Both the position numbers and the translations under genes were made by a program. Shown here one piece after another: positions 42,756 to 50,696 of a DNA stretch of 64,000 nucleotides. The notes beneath the pieces were generated by a model that saw nothing but the letters and a program-made list of their open reading frames with translations, was not told the origin of the DNA and searched no databases. Within the stretch, counting starts at the first letter, position 1; every line of letters begins with the position of its first letter. Source of the stretch: Planctomycetota bacterium (GTDB lineage: Bacteria; Planctomycetota; Phycisphaerae; Phycisphaerales; UBA1924); the NCBI GenBank assembly GCA_030950285.1, contig JAUZRR010000008.1, positions 19,423-83,422 on the forward strand, in the 5' to 3' direction.

Positions 42756-44321
42756 ATGAAGCACGAATCGATGCGGAATGCGATGCAGAACTCGACGCCG
42801 AGCGGGTGGTGCGGGGCGATGCTGGCGGTCGCTGTGCTGTGGGTGTTGGGGGCGGGGACGGGGGTGGCAAACGCGCAGCTGAATGGTGGCGGCGGGCAGT
42901 TGCCGGCACCGGTCTTCGACCCGGTCCTGGTGTTCAATGTTGGCGACATTCACGACGACTTCGACTTCGGCGCGGTCAATCCCTACGGGCTCGCCTCGGC
43001 GGATTTCCTCGACGCCGACGGCAACCCCGGGCAGGACGGGTACCCCGAGATCGCCGTGGCGGGTACGGGTGTCAACATGATCGACCCCGCAACAAGGTGG
43101 TGCGGGAACTCCCCCGGCGAGCACTATGTGATGGTCTTCCACAACAAGGGAGCGACGGTCAACTGGGACGGCACCAACGGCGACGACCCCCTCGACGCTC
43201 TGGAACTGGTGGACATTCTGCCTATCCATATCGCCGCTCCCGGGATGTGGGCGATGGAGCTGGCGTTCGCCGATGTGACGGGTGCCAACGGCCCGGACCT
43301 GGTGCTCGTCGGGGCCGACCCGGATATCTCGATCGGGCACCTGCTGGTCTACAAGAACCTTGGGAACGGCTCGTTCAACAGCATCCCTGATGTGTGGTCG
43401 ACGACAGTGCCATTCCGCGGGCTCATCACGGCCGACCTGGACCTCGACGGCCGGATCGATATCGCGGCATCCTCCGCCGATCTGCCCGGTGAATGGGACT
43501 GCTCGACGGCGGAGCAGGACGTTGTTGTGGTGTTTCAGAACTTGACGGACCAGAATGGCCTTGCTTTCGATGTCCTAGATCCCATTGATCTCGGCACACC
43601 CTTCGACCGTGCTCCGGGCGACCTCGCGTTGGCCGACTTCACAGCTCTCGCGCCCGGGCAGCCGCTGCTCGATCTTGCGACACCCAACCCGGGGGCCGAC
43701 GGGATCACGGCGATCACCAACCTTGGCATGATGAACTTCGTCCCCATTACGGTTTCCCCGCCGACAGGGTGCGAGTGGCGGTATGTCTCTGCGGTTGGCG
43801 CGAGGTTCGGCGCAGACCCGCACTGGGATATCGCGGCCGTGCATACCGCCGACGAGTCCTCGAATGATCCTTCGGATTGGCGCGTGTATGTGGACCTCTT
43901 GCAGGGCGACGGCCTCGGCTCGTTCCAATCGCCGTGCGACACGCCGCCGGGGTACCAGTTGGATATCCAGGGTGAGAACCCCGCACTCCGCGCCCACGGG
44001 ATCGACTCGGGCTTCATCGACAACGGCCCCTATCCCGATGTGGTCGTGGCGACTTGGCGGTTCCCGCTCAATCTCGCCAGCGACTCGCATGTCGCGGTGC
44101 TGCTTGGCAGGGGCAACGGCACTCTGCAAGCGGCGTCGGACGAGCAGGCGTACCTCTTCAACACAGAAGAGAGGCACACGATCAACGTCATGCTCGTCGA
44201 CCTCGACGCCGACGGGTTCGACGATATCGTCGCAGCGAATCACTGGCACGACGGCGTTCTCAAGCGGGACACCATCAGCATTTTCATCAACAGCCTTGAG
44301 GTCACGGGCAGCGGCCCGTGA
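42756..44321 (+). CDS. Secreted FG-GAP/VCBS-type beta-propeller protein
   Basis: 521 aa from ATG 42756 (GGGAGA upstream). Signal peptide ~1-40 (AVLWVLGAGTGVANAQ). Repeats of the FG-GAP/VCBS type: GLASADFLDADGNPGQDGYP, ELAFADVTGANGPDLVLVGA, RGLITADLDLDGRIDIAASS, VMLVDLDADGFDDIVAANHW, all with the calcium-binding DxDxDG pattern. Expected to be a secreted or surface calcium-binding propeller. The stop (44321) is 27 bp before the start of the HAF protein, so the two are likely co-expressed. Confidence 0.82.
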   Translation: MKHESMRNAMQNSTPSGWCGAMLAVAVLWVLGAGTGVANAQLNGGGGQLPAPVFDPVLVFNVGDIHDDFDFGAVNPYGLASADFLDADGNPGQDGYPEIAVAGTGVNMIDPATRWCGNSPGEHYVMVFHNKGATVNWDGTNGDDPLDALELVDILPIHIAAPGMWAMELAFADVTGANGPDLVLVGADPDISIGHLLVYKNLGNGSFNSIPDVWSTTVPFRGLITADLDLDGRIDIAASSADLPGEWDCSTAEQDVVVVFQNLTDQNGLAFDVLDPIDLGTPFDRAPGDLALADFTALAPGQPLLDLATPNPGADGITAITNLGMMNFVPITVSPPTGCEWRYVSAVGARFGADPHWDIAAVHTADESSNDPSDWRVYVDLLQGDGLGSFQSPCDTPPGYQLDIQGENPALRAHGIDSGFIDNGPYPDVVVATWRFPLNLASDSHVAVLLGRGNGTLQAASDEQAYLFNTEERHTINVMLVDLDADGFDDIVAANHWHDGVLKRDTISIFINSLEVTGSGP

Positions 44322-44347
44322 TTGAGAACCTCTGGAAGGAGACGGCG

Positions 44348-45610
44348 GTGTCTTCTCGAACTCTGTCTTCTCGAACATGCACCATCGTGTTGGGCGGGCT
44401 GCTGCTGACCGCAGCGGCCCGCCCGCTTTGTGCACAACCATACTTCACTGGTACCGGTACGCTCAGCGGAGGCAGGTCGGTCATTGCCCAAGACATATCA
44501 CCCGACGGGCGGGTTGTGCTTGGCGATACCGGGATCTTCGACAAGAAGGTCGCGCTCTGGACGCTGGCTGATGGGCTGCGGTCGATCATGCCAAATCAGA
44601 TCGCCGATACCACCGGCGGCATAAGTCATCTCGGGCGGGTCGTTGCCGGCGGATTTCCCGGAAACGGCACCAGGCACGGGTTCCGCTGGACAGAAGAAAC
44701 CGGGGCGATCAGCGTTGGCGACCTCCCGGGTGGGGAGTTCCGGAGCACCGTGCAGGGTGTGAGCCCGCGGGGCGATATTCTGGTGGGGTCGAGCAACTCG
44801 GAGCGGAGCAGCGAGGGCTCAGGGGAGACCTACCGCTGGACCGCCGAGACCGGGATGGTGGCGCTCGGCGACCTCCCCGGCGGGCTGTTCAGGAGCGGCG
44901 CGAGCGCGATCTCTGCCGACGAACTGGTGATCGTGGGGGGTGGGCGGTCCGAGCAAGGCCTCGAGGCCTACCGCTGGGTAGAAGAAACCGGCATGGTCGG
45001 CTTGGGATATATTCCGGGCGGATACCCCGAGAGCACAGCACTGGCAGTTTCGGCCGATGGCTCGGTCGTGGTTGGTAACGGCTACGACGCCACCCACCAA
45101 CGGGCCTTCCGCTGGACCGAGCAGGCCGGCATGGTCGCGCTGGAGAAGATTCACCCCGACCAGATCTTCCAACGCGTCGGCGGCGTCTCATGGGACGGCG
45201 ATGTCATCGTCGGCGAAGTGGGCGTGGGCGAGGTGGGGTTCGGGCCGTTCTACTGGACACCCGAAGGAAACACCCGCTGGCTGGCCGATGTCCTCGACGA
45301 ACACGGCATCGAAACCCATCACGGCTGGTACCTCTACAAGGCCTCCGCTGTCTCGGCCGACGGCCGCACCATCGTCGGCTGGGGCATCAACCCCGACGGC
45401 GACGGCGAGGGCTGGGTCGCCTATCTCGGCCCCGCCTGCCGGGCCGACTTTGACGACGACGGCGAGGTCGATGTCGAGGATGTCGCCGCCTATCTCGCCG
45501 CGTGGCTCGAATCCAACATCTTCGCCGACTGGAACTACGACGGCTCCATCAACACCCGCGACCTCCTCGGCTTCCTCAACGAATGGGTCGCCAAGCCCGG
45601 GTGCGAGTGA
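44348..45610 (+). CDS. Secreted HAF-repeat protein with C-terminal dockerin-like domain
   Basis: 420 aa from GTG 44348, placed after GGAAGGAGA; GTG 44318, which overlaps the previous stop, is an alternative. Signal peptide 1-29 (VLGGLLLTAAARPLCAQ). HAF-type extracellular repeats contain GFRWTEETGAISVGDLPGGE, YRWTAETGMVALGDLPGG, YRWVEETGMVGLGYIPGGY and FRWTEQAGMVAL, with AISADELVIVGGG-type strands between. The last ~60 residues have two EF-hand-like loops (FDDDGEVDVEDVAAYLAAW and WNYDGSINTRDLLGFLNEW), the GC-type dockerin-like domain of planctomycetes. No cohesin partner is in the window. Confidence 0.85.
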   Translation: MSSRTLSSRTCTIVLGGLLLTAAARPLCAQPYFTGTGTLSGGRSVIAQDISPDGRVVLGDTGIFDKKVALWTLADGLRSIMPNQIADTTGGISHLGRVVAGGFPGNGTRHGFRWTEETGAISVGDLPGGEFRSTVQGVSPRGDILVGSSNSERSSEGSGETYRWTAETGMVALGDLPGGLFRSGASAISADELVIVGGGRSEQGLEAYRWVEETGMVGLGYIPGGYPESTALAVSADGSVVVGNGYDATHQRAFRWTEQAGMVALEKIHPDQIFQRVGGVSWDGDVIVGEVGVGEVGFGPFYWTPEGNTRWLADVLDEHGIETHHGWYLYKASAVSADGRTIVGWGINPDGDGEGWVAYLGPACRADFDDDGEVDVEDVAAYLAAWLESNIFADWNYDGSINTRDLLGFLNEWVAKPGCE

Positions 45611-45641
45611 GGCGCGGGCAGGAACGCCCCCCACCCCCACA

Positions 45642-46637
45642 TCATCCCATGGCACGGTCCACGACCACCCGGGCCATGTCCGTCTGATCGGTCTCGGCGG
45701 GATTGAGCCAGACCGACCCGTCCAACAGCCGCAGCCTTCGCAGCCAGGTCCGCTGGCTCTTGGCAAACCGCCTTGTCTCGATCTTGATCCGCTCGATCGT
45801 CTCGGCGAGTTGGTCGGGGTCGGCCCCGGCCTCGAGCCACGCGGCCAGCTGCTTGTAGCCGAGCGCCTCGCGGGCCTGGGCCTCGAGCCTTCCGGTCTCG
45901 ACCAGCCCGCGCACCTCCTCGACAAACCCGGCTTCGACCATCTGCTTCACCCGGGCGTTGATGCGGCGGTTGATCTGCTCGCTCGGCCAGTCCAGCCCGA
46001 CCAGGAACGCATCGGGGCGGACGCTGCTGGCCCGGTCCCACTGGGCCTGGTGGTCGCTGATCGGCCTGCCGGTCAAACGAAAGACCTCGATGGCGCGGAT
46101 GGTCCGCCGCTGGTCGTTGGGGTGGATGCGGCCCGCGGCTTCTGGGTCGATCCGTTCGAGCTCCGCCCTCAGAGCCGAGGACTTCAGTCCTCGGAGTTCT
46201 GCCCGCAACCCCTCGTCCGCCCCCGGCCCCTCGAACATCCCCTCCATAAAGCTCTTTATATAGAGGTGCGTCCCCCCCACGACGATGGGCAGGTTGCTCC
46301 GCGCGCGGATGTCCCCGATCGCGCGCTCGGCGAGTTCAAGCCACCGGACCACGGTGAAGGGTTCGGAGGCATCGGGCTCGAGGATGTCGAGCAAATGGTG
46401 GGCGACCCCCCGCTGCTCGTCGGCGGTGGCTTTGCCGGTGCCGATGTCCATGCCTCGGTAGACCTGGAAAGCGTCGGCCGAGATGATCTCGCCGCGCCCA
46501 CCCCCCGGACCCGATCCCTCGCCGCCCCCCTCACTGAGCCCCCGCCGCGCAAACTCCATCGCCACCTCGACGGCCAGCCCGGTCTTGCCCCCGGCGGTGG
46601 GGCCGACGATAACGGGGATGCGGGGCGCGGGAGGCAT
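45642..46637 (-). CDS. miaA: tRNA dimethylallyltransferase
   Basis: 331 aa. IVGPTAGGKTGLAVEVA (P-loop), IISADAFQVYRGMDIGTGKA, HHLLDILEPD, IVVGGTHLYIKSFMEG, RTIRAIEVFRLTGRPISDHQ and REALGYKQLAAWLE are the family landmarks. It adds the dimethylallyl group to A37 of tRNAs reading UNN codons. Two oddities: a glycine-rich insert (SEGGGEGSGPGGGRG) between helix 1 and the ISAD motif, and the peptide RGLKSSAL encoded by a 9-bp-arm palindrome (46175-46194) that looks like an inserted repeat. Confidence 0.95.
   Translation of the reverse strand: MPPAPRIPVIVGPTAGGKTGLAVEVAMEFARRGLSEGGGEGSGPGGGRGEIISADAFQVYRGMDIGTGKATADEQRGVAHHLLDILEPDASEPFTVVRWLELAERAIGDIRARSNLPIVVGGTHLYIKSFMEGMFEGPGADEGLRAELRGLKSSALRAELERIDPEAAGRIHPNDQRRTIRAIEVFRLTGRPISDHQAQWDRASSVRPDAFLVGLDWPSEQINRRINARVKQMVEAGFVEEVRGLVETGRLEAQAREALGYKQLAAWLEAGADPDQLAETIERIKIETRRFAKSQRTWLRRLRLLDGSVWLNPAETDQTDMARVVVDRAMG
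46175..46194. repeat. Perfect palindrome inside miaA
   Basis: CCGAGGACT-TC-AGTCCTCGG, 9-bp arms. It is read in frame in MiaA as part of RGLKSSAL, between EGPGADEGLRAEL and RAELERIDPEA. Confidence 0.8.
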
Positions 46638-46666
46638 GGGGGGACTTTACGGGACAAAGCGGAGGG

Positions 46667-46753
46667 GACGGCAAAGGGCAAAGAGCAAATGGCAAATGGC
46701 AAAGTAAGACGACAACACTCCTGCTTTGCTCTTTGCCCATTTGCCATTTGTTC
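46667..46753. repeat. GCAAA-type imperfect inverted repeat, copy 2
   Basis: Left arm GGCAAAGGGCAAAGAGCAAA..., right arm TTTGCTCTTTGCCCATTTGC..., about 20-base centre. Same family as 17856-17943. Confidence 0.8.
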
Positions 46754-46884
46754 CCTGTTCTGGTCCGAACCATGTTCTGCGTTGATCGCGCGGCGATCTG
46801 CGGCGATCGGGGGCCGATCGTGCGGCGCGGGAGACTGTTGCTCCGCCCCGAACAGCGGCCGAAGCGCAAGAAAGAACAACAAAC

Positions 46885-47094
46885 CAGGCCTGGAAAACAG
46901 TTCCCCAGGCCTGGGGAAGAGTTTTTCAGGCCTCTTGAACAGTTCCCCAGGCCCGGGGAAGAGTTCTTCAGGCCTCTGGAACAGTTCTTCAGGCCTGGAG
47001 AGGAGCAAACCAGGCCTCGGGAACAGTTCTTTGGGCCTGGAGAGGAGCACACCGGGCCCGAAGCATCGTTCCCCGAGCCCCGGCGGGAGTTGCC
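46885..47094. repeat. 21-bp minisatellite, ten units
   Basis: Ten consecutive imperfect 21-mers with the core CAGGCCTGGGGAACAGTTCC(C). The first seven keep AGGCC(T/C) strictly; the last three decay. The period equals seven codons, so both strands read as heptad peptides (for example RPGEEFF/RPLEQFP on the plus strand). I treat it as non-coding. Confidence 0.85.
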
Positions 47095-47298
47095 CGAGGG
47101 CGGAACGACCCGTACGCCGACGCGGCCGGCCCCCCACCCGACCCCCCACCCGGCCCGCCGCCCGGGCCCGCCGCGGAGCCCGCAATACCCCCTTGGACCC
47201 GGGCCGATGGTGTGGTACGCTGGGCGCGGCCGCCGGGTGAGCGGGGATGGTCCCCCGGCGGCGTGCACGCACACCAGCTTCAGACAAGGGGCGACACG

Positions 47299-48807
47299 AT
47301 GTCATTGCGGTCATTGGTATTCGGGACGAGAGGCGTGGGGGGCGTGGGGGACGTGGGGGGCGAGAGGGTGCGTTCGCAGCACCGGGGCACGGCGGGCGGC
47401 TGGATGCTGGTGGCGTTGTTGGCTGCGGCCCCGGGCGTCCCGGGTCTCGGCGCGGGCACCGCCTGCGCCCAATCGTGCGACCCGGTCGAGGTGGCCACGC
47501 TGCTCGCCAGCGACGGGGCCGAACAGGATCGGCTCGGCATATCCGTTTCTACCAGCGATGACACAGTTGTCATCGGGGCATATTGGGACGACGACAACGG
47601 CGACGACTCTGGCTCGGCGTATGTCTTCATACGCAATGACGGCGTGTGGACGCAACAAGCCAAGCTCCTGCCCGACGACGGGGAGAGGCTGGACGAGTTC
47701 GGCGCGTCCGTCTCCCTCAGCGGAGACACGGTAGTCATCGGGGCGCGGTTGGACGACGACAACGACAACGCCTCTGGCTCGGCGTATGTCTTCACGCGCA
47801 ATGAGGGCGTTTGGACGCAACAGGCCAAGCTCCTGCCTGACGACGGGGCGTGGAAAAGCCAGTTCGGCAACTCCGTTTCCATCAGTGGCGACACAGCTGT
47901 CATCGGGGCATATTCGGACGACGCCAACGGCCCCAACTCCGGCTCGGCGTACGTCTTCACCCGCAGCGGGGGTGTGTGGACCCAACAGGCCAAGCTCCTG
48001 CCCGGCGACGGAACAGCGTATTACTACTTCGGCTCCTCCGTCTCCATCGATGGCGACACTGCCCTCATCGGAGCGCACCAAGACGGCGAATACGGTACAA
48101 GTGCTGGCTCCGCGTATGTCTTTATCCGCAACGAAAGCCTGTGGACCCAGCAGGCCAAGCTCCTGCCCGACGATGCGGGACCAGGCAAACTGTTCGGCGA
48201 CGCCGTCTCCATCGATGACGACACCGCCCTCATCGGAGCACGCTGGGACGACGACTTCGGTTCCACCTCCGGCTCGGCGTATGTCTTCACGCGCAACGGA
48301 GGCGCGTGGTCGCAACAGGCCAAGCTCGTGCCCAACAACGCGGAACGGGGTGCCAATTTCGGCTCATCCGTCTCCATCGAAAGCGACACTGCCCTCATCG
48401 GAGCGTGGAAATACAACGGCAGCAACGGCCCCAACGCCGGCTCGGCGTATGTCTTTGTTCGTCGCGAAGGAGAGTGGACCCAGCAAGCCCAACTCCTGCT
48501 CAACGACGGAAACCAGTGGGACTTGTTCGGCTCATCCGTCTCTCTGGGAGGCAACACGGCCATCATCGGGGCATACGGGGACAAAGACAATGGGGCCGCC
48601 TCCGGCTCGGTGTATGTCTATGACCTCAACTGCACCACCTGCCCCGCCGACCTCACCGGCGACGGCGTGGTTGACAGCCGCGACTTTGTCGCCTTCCTCA
48701 ACGCCTGGGCCGGCAGCGACCCGCTCGCCGACTGGGACGACAACGGCGTCATCGACACCCGCGACTTTGTCGCCTATCTCAACGACTGGGCGATCGGCTG
48801 CCCGTGA
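47299..48807 (+). CDS. Secreted FG-GAP repeat protein with C-terminal dockerin-like domain
   Basis: 502 aa from ATG 47299. A long N-terminal region (GTRGVGGVGDVGGERV, encoded by a GCGTGGGGG-type repeat) precedes the hydrophobic signal core (WMLVALLAAAPGVPGLGAG, cleavage near CAQ). Seven FG-GAP units of ~55 residues follow, each of the form FGxSVSxxGDTxxIGAxxDD...GSAYVFxRxxGxWTQQAKLLPD. The C-terminus has two EF-hand-like loops (CPADLTGDGVVDSRDFVAFL and DWDDNGVIDTRDFVAYLNDW). A secreted seven-bladed propeller with the same end domain as the HAF protein. The seven units are very similar at the DNA level, so copy number may vary. Confidence 0.88.
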   Translation: MSLRSLVFGTRGVGGVGDVGGERVRSQHRGTAGGWMLVALLAAAPGVPGLGAGTACAQSCDPVEVATLLASDGAEQDRLGISVSTSDDTVVIGAYWDDDNGDDSGSAYVFIRNDGVWTQQAKLLPDDGERLDEFGASVSLSGDTVVIGARLDDDNDNASGSAYVFTRNEGVWTQQAKLLPDDGAWKSQFGNSVSISGDTAVIGAYSDDANGPNSGSAYVFTRSGGVWTQQAKLLPGDGTAYYYFGSSVSIDGDTALIGAHQDGEYGTSAGSAYVFIRNESLWTQQAKLLPDDAGPGKLFGDAVSIDDDTALIGARWDDDFGSTSGSAYVFTRNGGAWSQQAKLVPNNAERGANFGSSVSIESDTALIGAWKYNGSNGPNAGSAYVFVRREGEWTQQAQLLLNDGNQWDLFGSSVSLGGNTAIIGAYGDKDNGAASGSVYVYDLNCTTCPADLTGDGVVDSRDFVAFLNAWAGSDPLADWDDNGVIDTRDFVAYLNDWAIGCP

Positions 48808-48842
48808 GCGGCGGGACGGGAAGGGCTCGGCCCGGCACCTGA

Positions 48843-48875
48843 TGGGGTGGGGGTGGGGGTGGGGGTGGGGGTGGC
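48843..48875. repeat. (TGGGGG)n G-quadruplex-prone tract upstream of der
   Basis: GATGGGGTGGGGGTGGGGGT... with five consecutive G5 runs separated by single T. It lies 117 bp upstream of the der start, on the coding strand. Confidence 0.85.
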
Positions 48876-48992
48876 GAACGCTCGTGCTTGTGCATTGAGG
48901 GGAGAAGCTCACGCTGGCGCGTTGAGCCTCTTTGCTCGGGGGGGCTTGGGGGAGTGGGGCCGCCCCTGTGTTCCCGCCTCCTACCATTGCCC

Positions 48993-50588
48993 ATGCCCGT
49001 TCCCCGTATCGCTATCGTCGGCCGACCCAACGTCGGCAAAAGCTCGCTGCTCAACCTCATGGCCAGGCAGAAGATCGCCATCGTTGACGACATGCCGGGC
49101 GTCACCCGTGACCGCGTCGCCGTCGTCGTCGATCTGGACTCGCCCGACAACTCCGGGCCGACCCGGGCTGTCGAGGTCACCGACACCGGGGGCTACGGCA
49201 TCTACACCGCCGAGGGCGAGCGGTACGACGATGTCGGGGCTGACCTCTCGACACTGCGCGACGATATCGAACAGCAGATCTCCAACGCGGTCGCGACCGC
49301 TGACATCATCCTCTTCGTGCTCGACACCCAGGCCGGGCTGACCCGCGACGACGAGAACATCGCCCAGATGCTGCGGAGCGGCAAGCTGGGGAGAGGGGGG
49401 CGTGGGGGCAGAGGCAAGGCGGTCCTCCGCGACGAGGACGCGCCGGCGAACCAGACGATCCGCGTGGTCGCGACCAAGGTCGATGGCCCCAAGTGGGAGC
49501 CGCACGCCTACGAGTTCTCGGCGCTGGGCTTTGGCGAGCCGATGCTGGTGGGCGCCAAGAACAACTACTTCCGGCGGGACTTTCTCGACACGATCTACGA
49601 GATGCTGCCCGACCCCCACGACCCCCACGACCCCCACAACGGCACCGAGCTGCCCCGCGCCGACCTCAACCTCGCGGTCATCGGCAAACGCAACGCGGGC
49701 AAGAGCTCGCTGGTCAACGCGATCGCCGGCGAGCCCCGGGTCATCGTCTCGGAGATCGCCGGGACCACCCGCGACGCGGTGGACGTGCGGATCGAGTTTG
49801 ACGGCAAGAGCGTGATGCTGATCGACACCGCCGGCCTTCGCAAGAAGAAAAGCTTCCACGGCGCGGTCGAGTGGTACGCCTACGACCGGGCCAAGCGGGC
49901 GATCGGGCGGGCCGACGCGATCCTGCTGATGATCGACGCGGTCTCGGACATCAGCCAGGTCGATGAACAACTGGCGATGCTGGCCCAGAAAGCGTTCAAG
50001 CCGGTGGTCATCGCGGTCAACAAGTGGGACCTGATCAAGGGCAGGAAGAACTCGAAGGGCAAGCAGGTCGGGCCGGACGATTATGAGGAATACATCCGCC
50101 GCGAGCTCAAGGGGCTGAGCTTTGCCCCGATCGCGATTATCTCGGCCGAGACCGGGCTGAACCTCCGCGCGCTGCTCGAGCTGTCGATCGAGATGTTCGA
50201 GCAGGCGTCACGCCGCGAGACCACGGGCAAGCTCAACCGGCTGGTGCGGGAGATCGTCGAGCGGCAGCCTCCACCCAGCAAGACCGGCACGCGGGCGAAG
50301 ATTTATTATGCTGCCCAGGTGCGGACCAACCCGCCGACGATCGCCGTCGTGGTCAACCACCCGGACCTGTTCACGTCCAACTACGAGCGGTACATGATGA
50401 ACCGGTTCCGCGAGGCGCTGCCCTACCCCGAGGTCCCGATCCGGCTGATCATCCGCGGCAAGCGTCGCGTCGAAGACCTCCACAAGATCGACGACGACCA
50501 CGCGGTCGAGCACGCCGAGGCGGTGGGCTGGACCGACGCCGAACTGGCGTCGCTGCCGGATGAGGCCGAGGCGTATTTCGACGAATAA
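48993..50588 (+). CDS. der: Ribosome-associated tandem GTPase Der (EngA)
   Basis: 531 aa from ATG 48993. First GTPase: IAIVGRPNVGKSSLLN, DMPGVTRDR, VTDTGGYG, and TKVD in place of NKxD. Second: LAVIGKRNAGKSSLVNAIAG, IAGTTRDAVDV, LIDTAGLRKK, VNKWDLI. KH-like C-terminal domain (IYYAAQVRTNPPTIAVVVNH, RFREALPYPEVPIRLIIRGK). It acts in 50S ribosome maturation. It is longer than typical Der (about 440-490 aa) because of two inserts: GRGGRGGRG after the first GTPase Switch region, and DPHDPHDPHNG in the linker between the two GTPases, the latter encoded by exact 9-bp repeats. Confidence 0.95.
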   Translation: MPVPRIAIVGRPNVGKSSLLNLMARQKIAIVDDMPGVTRDRVAVVVDLDSPDNSGPTRAVEVTDTGGYGIYTAEGERYDDVGADLSTLRDDIEQQISNAVATADIILFVLDTQAGLTRDDENIAQMLRSGKLGRGGRGGRGKAVLRDEDAPANQTIRVVATKVDGPKWEPHAYEFSALGFGEPMLVGAKNNYFRRDFLDTIYEMLPDPHDPHDPHNGTELPRADLNLAVIGKRNAGKSSLVNAIAGEPRVIVSEIAGTTRDAVDVRIEFDGKSVMLIDTAGLRKKKSFHGAVEWYAYDRAKRAIGRADAILLMIDAVSDISQVDEQLAMLAQKAFKPVVIAVNKWDLIKGRKNSKGKQVGPDDYEEYIRRELKGLSFAPIAIISAETGLNLRALLELSIEMFEQASRRETTGKLNRLVREIVERQPPPSKTGTRAKIYYAAQVRTNPPTIAVVVNHPDLFTSNYERYMMNRFREALPYPEVPIRLIIRGKRRVEDLHKIDDDHAVEHAEAVGWTDAELASLPDEAEAYFDE

Positions 50589-50613
50589 TTCTCCAGGATT
50601 TCCCACTTTCCTC

Positions 50614-50645
50614 TTGCACTCGGGGGGGGGGGGGGGGGGTAGTCT
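50614..50645 (+). promoter_or_regulatory. Candidate promoter with G18 homopolymer as spacer
   Basis: TTGCAC (50614-50619) and TAGTCT (50640-50645) are spaced by 20 bp, of which 18 are an unbroken G run (50622-50639). Loss of two or three G would give the optimal 17-18 bp spacing. Such spacer tracts switch expression of surface-protein genes in other bacteria. The -10 match is only moderate. Confidence 0.45.
50622..50639. repeat. G18 homopolymer
   Basis: Eighteen G in a row, 58 bp upstream of the cysteine-rich peptide gene. This is the longest homopolymer in the window; the exact length may vary between cells or be affected by sequencing. Confidence 0.9.
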
Positions 50646-50696
50646 CCATGTGGTTTTGAAAGAACCTCGCCACAGGTTGACACAAGAGATTCAACG

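Larger units (their letters stand above)
46638..47298. other. 661-bp repeat-rich intergenic region, no gene seen
   Basis: Divergent gap between miaA and the FG-GAP dockerin protein. It contains a GCAAA-type inverted repeat (46667-46753), a 21-bp minisatellite (46885-47094) and a proline/arginine-coding GC-rich stretch (~47100-47200). Open frames cross it on both strands only because the repeat period is a multiple of three. Confidence 0.65.

Noticed and set aside
42404..43390. Plus-strand frame overlapping the FG-GAP gene start
   Set aside because: Covers promoter and leader repeats and is out of frame with the calcium-loop repeats that define the real gene.
45057..47240. Long plus-strand frame over miaA and the minisatellite
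   Set aside because: Runs antisense through the intact miaA gene and gains length from the 21-bp repeat; no domain recognised.
46733..47734. Frame with RPGEEFF/RPLEQFP heptads as a repeat protein
   Set aside because: It runs into the FG-GAP gene in another frame and has no ribosome site. The heptads follow automatically from a 21-bp period and also appear on the opposite strand.
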